Below the pieces are notes generated by a model. The model searched no databases, had not been told where the DNA came from, and saw only the letters and a list, made by a program, of their open reading frames with translations. Below are positions 49,354 through 56,663 of a stretch of 64,000 bases of DNA, piece by piece. This DNA comes from Paracoccus aminophilus JCM 7686 (GTDB taxonomy: Bacteria > Pseudomonadota > Alphaproteobacteria > Rhodobacterales > Rhodobacteraceae), in assembly GCF_000444995.1 (NCBI RefSeq), contig NC_022041.1, positions 2,144,001 through 2,208,000 of the forward strand, read 5' to 3'. Numbering within the stretch: position 1 is the stretch's first letter; each line of letters begins with the position of its first letter. The position numbers were made by a program, and so were the translations under genes.

Positions 49354-49390
49354 AAAAAGGCCTCAAAGGGCGATCCCCTTGAGGCCTTTT
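49354..49390 (-). terminator. Terminator of luxI
   Basis: A 16-bp stem with one mismatch (49355-49370 with 49375-49390) and a CGAT loop is followed on the minus strand by five U residues. It lies about 30 bases beyond the luxI stop and separates luxI from the PKS operon, implying that the operon has its own promoter between 49160 and 49353. Confidence 0.88.
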
Positions 49391-49420
49391 CTGGTCGGAT
49401 GGAAAGCGGCTGCGCCGAGA

Positions 49421-50074
49421 TCAGGCAGCCATCAAGAGCGGGGCCGCCATCGGCTCTGCCAGTTCGAGCGATCTTCCGTTCATCAGCTTGGGGTCAATCA
49501 GCGCACGGCAGCGGTCGCGAATACCCGACATGATATCAAATTGCAGCGCCACCGATTTTCGCCCCGCGATCGGTTTCGGGGCGCTCAGACGCTGGAATTG
49601 GCAGCCCGATTGGCGCAGCAGCCGCTCCATTCCCAAATAGGACAGCGAGACATAGTTTTTCACCTTGTTCTGCAATCCATATTCCATGAGCCCCCAGATC
49701 AGCACGCGCAGATAGGCGCTGGCCCCATTGCACCGCGCCGCATCCGGGCAAACCGCCAGCCGCGTCACCTCAAAGACATTCGACTGCCGGGGCGCCGCTT
49801 CATCCAGCATCCAATCAAAACAATCGCCCAGCAGATAGGGCAGATTGGTCGGCAACAAACGCAGCCCCGCTACGATCTTTCCGTCGATGCCGCGATGCAG
49901 CATATAAATGGCGTTTTCGGTATCGAACTGATCAACCTCATGCGTGTCGCAGGGCGACAAACTCGGCATGTCCCACCCCAAACGCTCGCGAAAGATCTGA
50001 TGGCGGAACTCAAAGAAATCATTGATATCTTCGTGGCTTGCGTGAGTTTTGGTGCAGTCGATCAGTTGGATCAT
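49421..50074 (-). CDS. N-acyl-homoserine lactone synthase, LuxI family
   Basis: This 217-residue enzyme makes an acyl-homoserine lactone from S-adenosylmethionine and acyl-ACP. It shows the invariant residues of the family: Arg, Phe and Trp in FRHQIFRERLGW, the acidic pair in VDQFDTENAIY, Arg in VAGLRLLPT, and Glu with Arg in VFEVTRLAV. The ATG at 50074 follows GGGAG; upstream codons have no family character. It lies directly upstream of the PKS operon on the same strand but ends in its own terminator. Acyl chain length cannot be read from the sequence. Confidence 0.93.
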   Translation of the reverse strand: MIQLIDCTKTHASHEDINDFFEFRHQIFRERLGWDMPSLSPCDTHEVDQFDTENAIYMLHRGIDGKIVAGLRLLPTNLPYLLGDCFDWMLDEAAPRQSNVFEVTRLAVCPDAARCNGASAYLRVLIWGLMEYGLQNKVKNYVSLSYLGMERLLRQSGCQFQRLSAPKPIAGRKSVALQFDIMSGIRDRCRALIDPKLMNGRSLELAEPMAAPLLMAA

Positions 50075-50155
50075 CGGAACGCTCCCGTTTGCGCATTTGA
50101 TGACCGGGATGATTGCTGCGATTGCACAATCGGAATATTCGGCGGTCCCCCACAA

Positions 50156-50165
50156 GGGTTTCCCC
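50156..50165 (-). promoter_or_regulatory. Promoter element shared with the PKS operon, upstream of luxI
   Basis: The plus strand reads GGGTTTCCCC, identical over ten bases to 49242-49251 in front of the KASIII-like gene. On the minus strand a second weakly similar block (ACC-N-CC-N-AAT) follows about 15 bases downstream of both copies. It sits 82 bases before the luxI ATG. Confidence 0.5.
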
Positions 50166-50362
50166 TGTATTGAGACAGCTCTGCGTCGCGGGCATTGACA
50201 GGATGTGATCCGCTCGCGGGAGCTTTGATCGAGAGCAGCCGAGCTGTCTTGATCAGAGAGGCCAATTGTCCAGCTGCGGACCATCTCGTCCGACCCTCCC
50301 CGCAGGCGGGGATCGCATCTTAAGCAAACGTAAAGCGTAATCTGTTACTCGGAGGAAAGCAT

Positions 50363-51601
50363 ATGCCTCGGCATTATCCCGGCCACCCGCCTCACCATGG
50401 CGGCCACGATCCGCATGAACCTGCTGTCAACGTGTCGAACGTCAACTTTCTGGGCTCCTTGACGCTGGGAACCGGGATCGACGTGTTCGGCACGACCTTG
50501 GGCGGTCTGTCTGGCCTTTACTACAATCCGCTGTCCGGTGCATTTGCCGCCATTTCGGACGATGTGTCTGACCCGCGCGCGCATGGCCTGCTGATCGACC
50601 TCTCGGACGGCAGCCTCGATCCCGGCGACATCCGGATTGCCGGGGTCGCGCAAATTCTGACGCCCGACGGCGGTCAGTTCGAAACCACTGGCGCAGAGCT
50701 TGAGGCCATCGCCTTCAATGGCAACACCGTCTATCTCGCCTCATCCGGGGATGCTGCGGGCAATCCGGCGATTTACGTCATGGAGGCGCATGGGCTGACC
50801 GTCACGCAAACTGGCGAGCTGCCGATCGACGACAAGTTTCTGCACAGTGAGGATGGAAGGTCGGGCGTTCAGGTCGGTCACGGCTTTGAAAGCATTGCCC
50901 TTTCACCCGACCGCGAGACCCTGTGGACGGCGACCGAGCGCGCCTTGATCCAGGACATGGGCGCGGGAGGGCGTCGCGGAGGCGAGATTGCGCGGATCGT
51001 GCAATATGATCTCCGCAGCGGCACCGAGACCGGCGAATTTGCCTATCAGCTCGACCGGGCCGCAAGGATGCCCAGACATTCCGAGGGGTCGAGCAGCGTT
51101 GGCTTGGTCGAGATGCTGGCGCTTGACGATCATGGCACGCTTTTGGCGCTGGAGCGCGGAGTCATCAACGGCCCGAGGGGGCTTGAATACACCGCGAAGC
51201 TTTATCTGGTCGATCTGAGCCATGCGACCGACGTGTCCGATCGGGACTCCCTCAGCGGCAGCCGCTTCCAAACGGCGGAAAAGACGCTTCTAGCCAACCT
51301 CGACGACTTCCATATCGACCTTGCCAATCTTGAGGGCATGGCGCTGGGTCAGAAGGTTCCGGTGACGCAAGCGGATGGATCTGTCCTTGAACAACAAAGC
51401 CTTATCATCATTTCCGACGATGATTTCGGCGCGACCGGTGCGCAGGGCACGCAGATCATTGCGCTGGGGCTGACGATTGATGACTCGGGGGCGCATCAGC
51501 GCGTCAATGTGGCCCAGCAGAGTTCATATGACCACAGTTCTGACCATTTCGACTTCGGTCACAACACCTCGGGCAGCTATGACAATGCCCTGATTTTCTA
51601 A
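50363..51601 (+). CDS. Phytase-like esterase domain protein
   Basis: This 412-residue protein resembles the esterase-like-activity-of-phytase family, a beta-propeller. Recognisable pieces are GGLSGLYYNPLSGAFAAISDD near residue 45, TGAELEAIAF near 110, HGFESIALSPDRETLWTATE near 172, and LANLEGMALGQ with IIISDDDFGATG towards the end. The N-terminus is His- and Pro-rich (residues 2-18) with no signal peptide that I can see, so its location is uncertain. It starts 14 bases after a strong GGAGG site. It is divergent from luxI and convergent with luxR, so it may belong to the quorum-sensing regulon, but its substrate is unknown. Confidence 0.75.
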   Translation: MPRHYPGHPPHHGGHDPHEPAVNVSNVNFLGSLTLGTGIDVFGTTLGGLSGLYYNPLSGAFAAISDDVSDPRAHGLLIDLSDGSLDPGDIRIAGVAQILTPDGGQFETTGAELEAIAFNGNTVYLASSGDAAGNPAIYVMEAHGLTVTQTGELPIDDKFLHSEDGRSGVQVGHGFESIALSPDRETLWTATERALIQDMGAGGRRGGEIARIVQYDLRSGTETGEFAYQLDRAARMPRHSEGSSSVGLVEMLALDDHGTLLALERGVINGPRGLEYTAKLYLVDLSHATDVSDRDSLSGSRFQTAEKTLLANLDDFHIDLANLEGMALGQKVPVTQADGSVLEQQSLIIISDDDFGATGAQGTQIIALGLTIDDSGAHQRVNVAQQSSYDHSSDHFDFGHNTSGSYDNALIF

Positions 51602-51610
51602 AATCACGTC

Positions 51611-51646
51611 CAACTGCCCGTCTCGCGTCACCGGGACGGGCGGTTG
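51611..51646. terminator. Inverted repeat between the esterase gene and luxR
   Basis: A 12-bp stem (51611-51622 with 51635-51646, one G-T pair) has a 12-base loop and lies between two converging genes. No clear T-run follows on the plus strand, so it is a weak intrinsic terminator candidate. Confidence 0.45.
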
Positions 51647-51653
51647 AAGACGA

Positions 51654-52430
51654 TCACTCGATCAGACCAAGCGCGACGGCCTTGACCACCGCATGGGTGC
51701 GGTTCGAGGCATCGAGTTTGCGTTTCGCCGAGTCGGCATAAAATTCCACGGATTTTTCGGCAATTCCAAGGATTTGCCCAATCTCCCACGAGGATTTCCC
51801 CTGGGCCGCCCAAGTCAGAACCTGAGTTTCGCGTGGTGAGAGGATCGAGCCCTTGCGCCGGAGTTTATGCTTATACTCCTCGCGCAGAACATGCTGGCGG
51901 ATGTGACCATGAAGAAATTCCGCAAGGAGACATTCCAGCTCGATAAGCCTCTCGACATTGCCGTTTGGCGCTTCGCCGCGAACGAAGGTCAAACTCGCAA
52001 CCTCGCCGTTGTGCGATTTCAACGGCACGGTCACGCCGTCAAAGATCCCCGCATCGCGGGCATCCGCCATCACTTCGGCCTGTCGCCGTTCAAACTCTGT
52101 ATCGCGAAAGGCGCGGCTCCAGCGAAATGCTTGTTTGCCGGTCATGACCTGATTCACAACCGGGTCCTGATTGACGTAATTATAATCTCTATAATGACTT
52201 AGCCAATCGTCGGAATAATTCGTCAGCCCAAGCGACAGCCGCTTTTCTCCTGTTTCCAGCGCTGAAGAGCGAATCATGTGATAGGCGAAATGCGAATATC
52301 CCAATCGCTCAGCTGCGCCCTGAATGATCTCGCTAAAACGGGTCAGGGAATCCGCATCGAGGACTTGCCGCGTCAGCTCTCCAAAGAGGTTGCCAGGATT
52401 TTCGAAATAGTTTTCAGGGTTATATCCCAA
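51654..52430 (-). CDS. LuxR-family acyl-homoserine-lactone receptor
   Basis: This 258-residue transcriptional regulator has an N-terminal autoinducer-binding domain with the conserved Trp, Tyr, Asp-Pro and Trp pattern (WLSHYRDYNYVNQDPV ... FRWS) and the Gly of DGVTVPLKSHNG. A C-terminal GerE-type helix-turn-helix begins at LSPRETQVLTWAAQGKSSWE. The reading frame opens at a TTG (52430), preceded by GGAGCGAGG about 10 bases upstream and by an in-frame TAA further up; no ATG or GTG is available before the ligand domain, so the rare TTG start is likely. It probably controls luxI and the PKS operon. Confidence 0.92.
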   Translation of the reverse strand: MGYNPENYFENPGNLFGELTRQVLDADSLTRFSEIIQGAAERLGYSHFAYHMIRSSALETGEKRLSLGLTNYSDDWLSHYRDYNYVNQDPVVNQVMTGKQAFRWSRAFRDTEFERRQAEVMADARDAGIFDGVTVPLKSHNGEVASLTFVRGEAPNGNVERLIELECLLAEFLHGHIRQHVLREEYKHKLRRKGSILSPRETQVLTWAAQGKSSWEIGQILGIAEKSVEFYADSAKRKLDASNRTHAVVKAVALGLIE

Positions 52431-53228
52431 TGTGCGAAACCTCGCTCCAAAATATCGTTATCCGGCAGGTTGAAAAGGCTGGGGTGAACAACCGCCCCGC
52501 TTAACGCCAAAACCGCCTCAAGAATTCTTTGGTGCAATCGACTCATTATGCGCCTGCAGCATTGCGATCACGCTAGGTCAACGCAACCGCAAATGAGTTC
52601 CGGGACCTGAGCGGCCTTTGGCAGATGCTGCATAAGCAAAATCTCGCGCTTATCATCACCGCCTGACGCAGTGTCCGCCTATTGAAATCGAATGCAGCGG
52701 CAGATTATCCTTAATCGTATTGACAATGGGTAGAGTTTCAAATCGGCATTTCGAATCATCTTTCCTTCGCAGGAAGAGCATCGCTGGCCCGCCAAAGCGG
52801 CCCATCTTGATAATGCCGCCCGAGGGTAACGCTTTGATTAAATAAACTCATCGGCCATATAACCGTGCCATCCCCAAAACCGAAGCTATCGCAACGCGAA
52901 CGATGTCAGCTTGGACGAGCCCCTCAGCGCTCATTTCGCACGCGATCTCGACCGGCAGCATTGGCGCGCCCCGCGTCGCCAACGGGCTGTGATCGGCGGG
53001 CGGGACGATAGGTCGCAGGCAGCAGGCCATTCCAGATGGACCGCTGTCTCGAACCGAGCTGAGCGACTGCGGTTCGAGACCGGGCTTTGACGCATCGGGA
53101 ACGGGCAGCGATCAAAAGCCCTGCCCGATCCGCCGCAGCCTTGAGGTGCCCGAGCGGGGCTCCTCGACGCGAACCGACCTTCGTCGAAACCTCGGGGATT
53201 CGGTGCCGAACGCCAATGTTGGGAAAGA
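52431..53228. other. Non-coding region between luxR and tRNA-Thr
   Basis: These roughly 800 bases have no convincing gene: short frames present lack family character and usual codon patterns. The first 130 bases should hold the luxR promoter. A TTGACA at 52720-52725 (plus strand) lies in a visibly AT-richer stretch (about 52680-52860), but no clear -10 follows. A perfect inverted repeat lies at 53046-53080. This may be a decayed junction at the edge of the biosynthetic region, although no integrase remnant was seen. Confidence 0.55.
53046..53080. repeat. Perfect 11-bp inverted repeat
   Basis: GTCTCGAACCG (53046-53056) pairs exactly with CGGTTCGAGAC (53070-53080) across a 13-base loop. No T-run follows on either side, so it is not a standard terminator. 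It could be an operator or part of an unrecognised RNA. Confidence 0.6.
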
Positions 53229-53304
53229 TGGTGCCGGATGAGGGAGTCGAACCCCCGACCCTCGCTTTACAAAAGCGCAGCTCTGGCCTCTGAGCTAATC
53301 CGGC
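53229..53304 (-). tRNA. tRNA-Thr (anticodon UGU)
   Basis: A 76-nucleotide cloverleaf on the minus strand has acceptor arms GCCGGAT/ATCCGGC, a D-arm GCTC/GAGC, a T-arm containing GGTTCGACTCC, and an encoded CCA end. The anticodon loop TTTGTAA gives UGU, read at 53269-53271, for ACA codons. One pair at the base of the anticodon stem is G-A. Confidence 0.93.
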
Positions 53305-53365
53305 AGCGTGGATTTCATAGCCTGTCGGCATGAACGCTTCAACAGAAGAATGCGCGGCATTCTCA

Positions 53366-53429
53366 GGGTTCTGGGCCGGAGTTCTTGCCCCTAGGTTTTG
53401 GACAGGGTTTTGGGCCCGGGTTCTGGATC
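53366..53429. repeat. Short imperfect repeats, consensus RGGTTYTGG
   Basis: Four related 12-base units lie close together: GGGTTCTGGGCC (53366), AGGTTTTGGACA (53393), GGGTTTTGGGCC (53405) and GGGTTCTGGATC (53418). They sit in the 280-base non-coding gap between tRNA-Thr and the next gene. No function is evident. Confidence 0.4.
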
Positions 53430-53584
53430 AGCAATCCGGCGGCCTGCGGCGCGGCTCTCAACGGTAGAGGCCGTGCCACGCGCGCCACCTGCGCCAAGCG
53501 TTTTTTCCCGAATGCCCGCAAAGCGGTTTCCCTGCCGCGGAATGCTGGCTAATTTGCCCCAAGTCATCGAGTCACGGGTCAATC

Positions 53585-54460
53585 ATGCAGATCGTCTACC
53601 ATTGCGGAGTTCACGGCACAGATCAGGACGGGCTCTTGAAGACCTTGTTTCAAAATCGCGATTGGCTGTCCAAGAACGGCATCGAAGCTGTGTCGCGCAG
53701 CCGCCATCGCGGGATTTTTGAAAAGGCGCTTGGCTCGCTGGCGGGTGGGCCTGCGACGCGCGAGATGGAAGAGATGATGCTCGACGCCATTCTCGAAAAC
53801 GACAACACCCATCGGGTGATCTGCAGCCTGCCGGGCTTTTTGGGCCTGCCGCACCGCGTGATCTCCCCCAATGGCTTGCTGGAAACCTCGGGCGACAAGA
53901 TGGCCGCGCTGGCCAATCTCTTCCCGAATGCCGAGGTTGAATTCTTTCTGGCGCTCAAGAATCCGGCGACTCTGGTTCCTTACGCGATCCAGAACATGCC
54001 CGAGAAGGACTATGTCCGCGCGATGAATGGCGTCCCGCCCGAGACCCTGCGCTGGGGTCCGGCGATCCAGCGGATGCTGCGGCGGATTGGCGACAAGCGT
54101 CTGGTGGTCTGGTGCCACGAGGATACGCCGCTGATCTGGCCCGAGGTCGTGCGCCGCATTGCGACCATGCCCGGCGATGTCGCGCTGAAGGCCGGGCTTC
54201 AGGTTCTGGGCGATCTGTTGCAGCCCGAGGGGATCCATATGATCCGCGACGAAATGAGCAAGCAAGAGCGGATGACCATTGCGACCCGGCGCGAGATCTT
54301 TGCCGCCGCTTTGCAGAAATACGCGATCACCGACAAGATCGAGGTCGAGATCGACCTGCCCGGTTGGACGCAGGATCTGATCGATCTGATGACCGAGCAA
54401 TATGACGAGGATGTCGCAGAGATCGCGGCTTTGCCCGGCGTCGAATTCATCGCGCCCTGA
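53585..54460 (+). CDS. Conserved hypothetical protein
   Basis: This 291-residue soluble protein begins MQIVYHCGVHGTDQDGLLKT; I recall similar sequences only from Rhodobacteraceae. The opening beta-strand with HCGVHGTD followed by a helix resembles the phosphate-loop start of sulfotransferase-like folds, and LFPNAEVEFFLALKNPATL would fit a second strand of such a fold, but catalytic residues are not identifiable. It has no signal peptide or membrane segments. It is flanked by a tRNA and gapR and is not obviously in an operon. Confidence 0.75.
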   Translation: MQIVYHCGVHGTDQDGLLKTLFQNRDWLSKNGIEAVSRSRHRGIFEKALGSLAGGPATREMEEMMLDAILENDNTHRVICSLPGFLGLPHRVISPNGLLETSGDKMAALANLFPNAEVEFFLALKNPATLVPYAIQNMPEKDYVRAMNGVPPETLRWGPAIQRMLRRIGDKRLVVWCHEDTPLIWPEVVRRIATMPGDVALKAGLQVLGDLLQPEGIHMIRDEMSKQERMTIATRREIFAAALQKYAITDKIEVEIDLPGWTQDLIDLMTEQYDEDVAEIAALPGVEFIAP

Positions 54461-54496
54461 TCCCGCAGGGGTGCGGCGCCCTTACGACCTGCGCCA

Positions 54497-54528
54497 TGAA
54501 AAAGGGCCTCTCCCTGCGGAAAGGCCCT
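54497..54528 (-). terminator. Terminator of gapR
   Basis: A 7-bp stem AGGGCCT/AGGCCCT (54503-54509 with 54522-54528) with a 12-base loop is followed on the minus strand by five U residues. It lies 24 bases beyond the gapR stop. Confidence 0.75.
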
Positions 54529-54551
54529 GACATCTGGCGATGCGTGACGGC

Positions 54552-54803
54552 TCAGGCCATCCCGAGCGCCGCTTTATACATCTCGAGAATCGCCTCTTCT
54601 TCGGCGATGTCATCCTTGTCGCGTTTGCGCAAAGCAATGACCTTGCGCATGACCTTGGTGTCATAGCCGCGCGCCTTGGCTTCGGCCATCAGCTCTTTTT
54701 GCTGTTCGGCCAGATCCTTCTTCTCGGCTTCGAGCTGTTCGAATTGCTCGATGAACTGGCGGAGCTCTCCCGCCGCGATGCCGTAAGCGTTATCGTCCTG
54801 CAT
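54552..54803 (-). CDS. gapR: GapR-family nucleoid protein (DUF2312)
   Basis: This 83-residue helical protein belongs to the DUF2312/UPF0335 family. In Caulobacter the family member GapR is an essential DNA-binding protein that tracks overtwisted, AT-rich DNA ahead of replication and transcription. The whole family pattern is present: GELRQFIEQFEQLEAEKKDL, then EAKARGYDTKVMRKVIALRKRD and a C-terminal EEEAILEMYKAALG helix. It is monocistronic with its own terminator. Confidence 0.88.
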   Translation of the reverse strand: MQDDNAYGIAAGELRQFIEQFEQLEAEKKDLAEQQKELMAEAKARGYDTKVMRKVIALRKRDKDDIAEEEAILEMYKAALGMA

Positions 54804-54896
54804 AACTGTCTCCTGCCTGCTGTGGGCAGGGAATTAGGCGGTCTTGCGGTAAGGTGCAATCGCCGCTAGGCCATTCGGGCCTAAAGAGGACGAAAG

Positions 54897-55124
54897 ATGA
54901 CGATCTGGCAAGTTTTGATCTGGGGCGGAACCGTCCTGACGGTGGTGGGGCTTGTGGCCCTCGTCTGGTGCATCCTGACGGTGCTGCGCGCCCGGCGCGG
55001 CAAGGCCGATGACGAGACCCTGCGCCGGACCATGCGCCGCGTCATGGTCGTCAATATGGCGGCGCTTGCGGCCTCAATTCTGGGGCTGATGACCGTCGTT
55101 CTCGGCATCATGCTCGGCAAATAA
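54897..55124 (+). CDS. Small two-helix membrane protein, hypothetical
   Basis: This 75-residue protein has two transmembrane helices (about residues 5-29 and 49-72) joined by a basic cytoplasmic loop (RARRGKADDETLRRTMRRV). No family is recognised. It lies 20 bases before the YeeE/YedE pair and may be co-transcribed with it. The start has a modest GAGGA-like site (AAGAGGACGAAAG). Confidence 0.75.
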   Translation: MTIWQVLIWGGTVLTVVGLVALVWCILTVLRARRGKADDETLRRTMRRVMVVNMAALAASILGLMTVVLGIMLGK

Positions 55125-55144
55125 ACCGGCAAGAGAGGCGGGTC

Positions 55145-55564
55145 ATGGAGGCGGACTGGATCAGAGGGCTGATCGGCGGGCTGATGATCGGGGCTGCGGC
55201 CGCGCTTTATCTGCTGGTCAATGGCCGGATCATGGGCGCGAGCGGCATTCTCGGCGGCTTTCTCACCCGCAGCCCCGCCGGATCCGAATGGCGAGAGCGC
55301 GGGATCTTCCTCCTTGGCCTGATCGCGGCCCCAGCCCTTCTGGTCTGGGCGGGGTTCGGACATGGTTCGCGCCCGGTCGCCTCGACGCTTGGGCTTGTCG
55401 TCGCGGGCCTTCTGGTCGGGTTCGGAACGCGCATGGCCAATGGCTGCACCTCGGGCCACGGCGTCTGCGGGATCTCGCGGCTGGCTTGGCGTGGGATCGC
55501 GGCGACGCTGACCTATCTGGTCTTCGGTGTGCTCGGCGTGGTTCTGGCCCGCGCCTTGGGATGA
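55145..55564 (+). CDS. YeeE/YedE-family sulfur transport protein, first subunit (PmpA-like)
   Basis: This 139-residue membrane protein has about four helices and the family signature NGCTSGHGVCGISRLAWR, whose cysteines line the thiosulfate or sulfur-compound path in characterised YeeE/TsuA proteins. Split half-size pairs (PmpA/PmpB) are common in proteobacteria and are thought to import sulfur-containing ions. It overlaps the second subunit gene as ATGA. Confidence 0.85.
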   Translation: MEADWIRGLIGGLMIGAAAALYLLVNGRIMGASGILGGFLTRSPAGSEWRERGIFLLGLIAAPALLVWAGFGHGSRPVASTLGLVVAGLLVGFGTRMANGCTSGHGVCGISRLAWRGIAATLTYLVFGVLGVVLARALG

Positions 55565-55989
55565 GCGCTGTGATGGGGCGCTTGCTGGTCGCGCTTGCCT
55601 CGGGTGCGCTCTTTGGCGCGGGGCTGCTGGTCTCGGGCATGACCGATCCGGCCAAGGTCCGAGGCTGGCTTGATGTTTTCGGTGCTTGGGATCCGACGCT
55701 TGCCTTCGTCCTCGGCGGGGCGATCCTGCCGATGGCGCTGGCCTGGCGAATTGCGGCGCGGATGCCGCGCTCGCTTTCGGGGGCTCCCCTGCCCGGCCCG
55801 GCCTCGCGTCAGATCGATGCGCGACTGCTTGGCGGCTCGGCGCTCTTTGGCCTTGGCTGGGCGATTGCGGGCTATTGCCCCGGCCCGGCGCTCGCCTCGA
55901 TCGGCTTTGGCGGCGCGGCCATCTGGATTTTCACGGCGGCCATGCTTCTGGGCATCGGCCTTCACACCCTTCTGAACAGGAGAAGCTGA
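55561..55989 (+). CDS. YeeE/YedE-family sulfur transport protein, second subunit (PmpB-like)
   Basis: This is the partner half of the transporter, 142 residues, with hydrophobic helices and the signatures [20 protein letters not shown] and [15 protein letters not shown], including the conserved Cys. Its ATG overlaps the preceding stop, and its own stop overlaps the dtd start by one base (TGATG), indicating one operon. A longer upstream frame exists but duplicates the first subunit in another frame. Confidence 0.85.
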   Translation: MSAVMGRLLVALASGALFGAGLLVSGMTDPAKVRGWLDVFGAWDPTLAFVLGGAILPMALAWRIAARMPRSLSGAPLPGPASRQIDARLLGGSALFGLGWAIAGYCPGPALASIGFGGAAIWIFTAAMLLGIGLHTLLNRRS

Positions 55990-56438
55990 TGCGCGCTCTG
56001 ATCCAACGCGTCACCGAGGCCGAGGTCAAAGTCGACGGGCGTTCGACCGGCCGGATCGGACAAGGGCTGCTCGTCCTCGTCTGCGCCATGCAGGGCGATC
56101 CCGATGACGCGCCCGCAAAACTCGCCGCGCGCGTGGCGAAGCTGCGGATCTTCCGCGATGCCGCCGAGAAGATGAACCTCTCGGTCAGCGACATTCAGGG
56201 CGCGGTGCTGGTCGTGAGCCAGTTCACCCTTGCCGCCGATACCCGCACCGGCAACCGTCCGGGCTTTTCAAGCGCCGCCCCGCCCGATCGCGGCAATGCG
56301 CTTTATCTCGCCTTTGCCGAGGAATTGCGCAAACTGGGCCTACCGGTCGAGACCGGCGAATTCGGCGCAGATATGAAAGTGTCGCTGGTGAACGACGGTC
56401 CGGTGACGATCTGGATGGATACCACCGACCGCGCTTGA
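55989..56438 (+). CDS. dtd: D-aminoacyl-tRNA deacylase
   Basis: This enzyme hydrolyses D-aminoacyl-tRNAs to keep D-amino acids out of proteins. The 149-residue protein starts [17 protein letters not shown] and has the two active-site motifs SQFTLAAD (near residue 79) and [11 protein letters not shown] with the Gly-cisPro element (near 91-99). It is translationally coupled to the sulfur transport pair, an association without an evident functional link. Confidence 0.95.
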   Translation: MRALIQRVTEAEVKVDGRSTGRIGQGLLVLVCAMQGDPDDAPAKLAARVAKLRIFRDAAEKMNLSVSDIQGAVLVVSQFTLAADTRTGNRPGFSSAAPPDRGNALYLAFAEELRKLGLPVETGEFGADMKVSLVNDGPVTIWMDTTDRA

Positions 56439-56663
56439 CATTTCTGCGCTGCGGCACCATCTGCATCCCTGTCGACGTTTGCTGCCGCGTGAGCAGCGCC
56501 GGGAGACGCCCCAATCGGGGCCGTCCCGATGTGACCCGACACCAGATTTCGCATCCCATGTCACGCGGGGGTTCGGCGGGTTCCGTATCTTGCCCGCACC
56601 TTTGCATCGCGGATTTTTCCGCCTCGGCCCTGCCTCCGATACGGGGGGAAGGGACAGAAAGAC

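Noticed and set aside
52924..53331. Minus-strand open frame overlapping tRNA-Thr and the region before it
   Set aside because: It reads through the tRNA gene and shows no protein family character.
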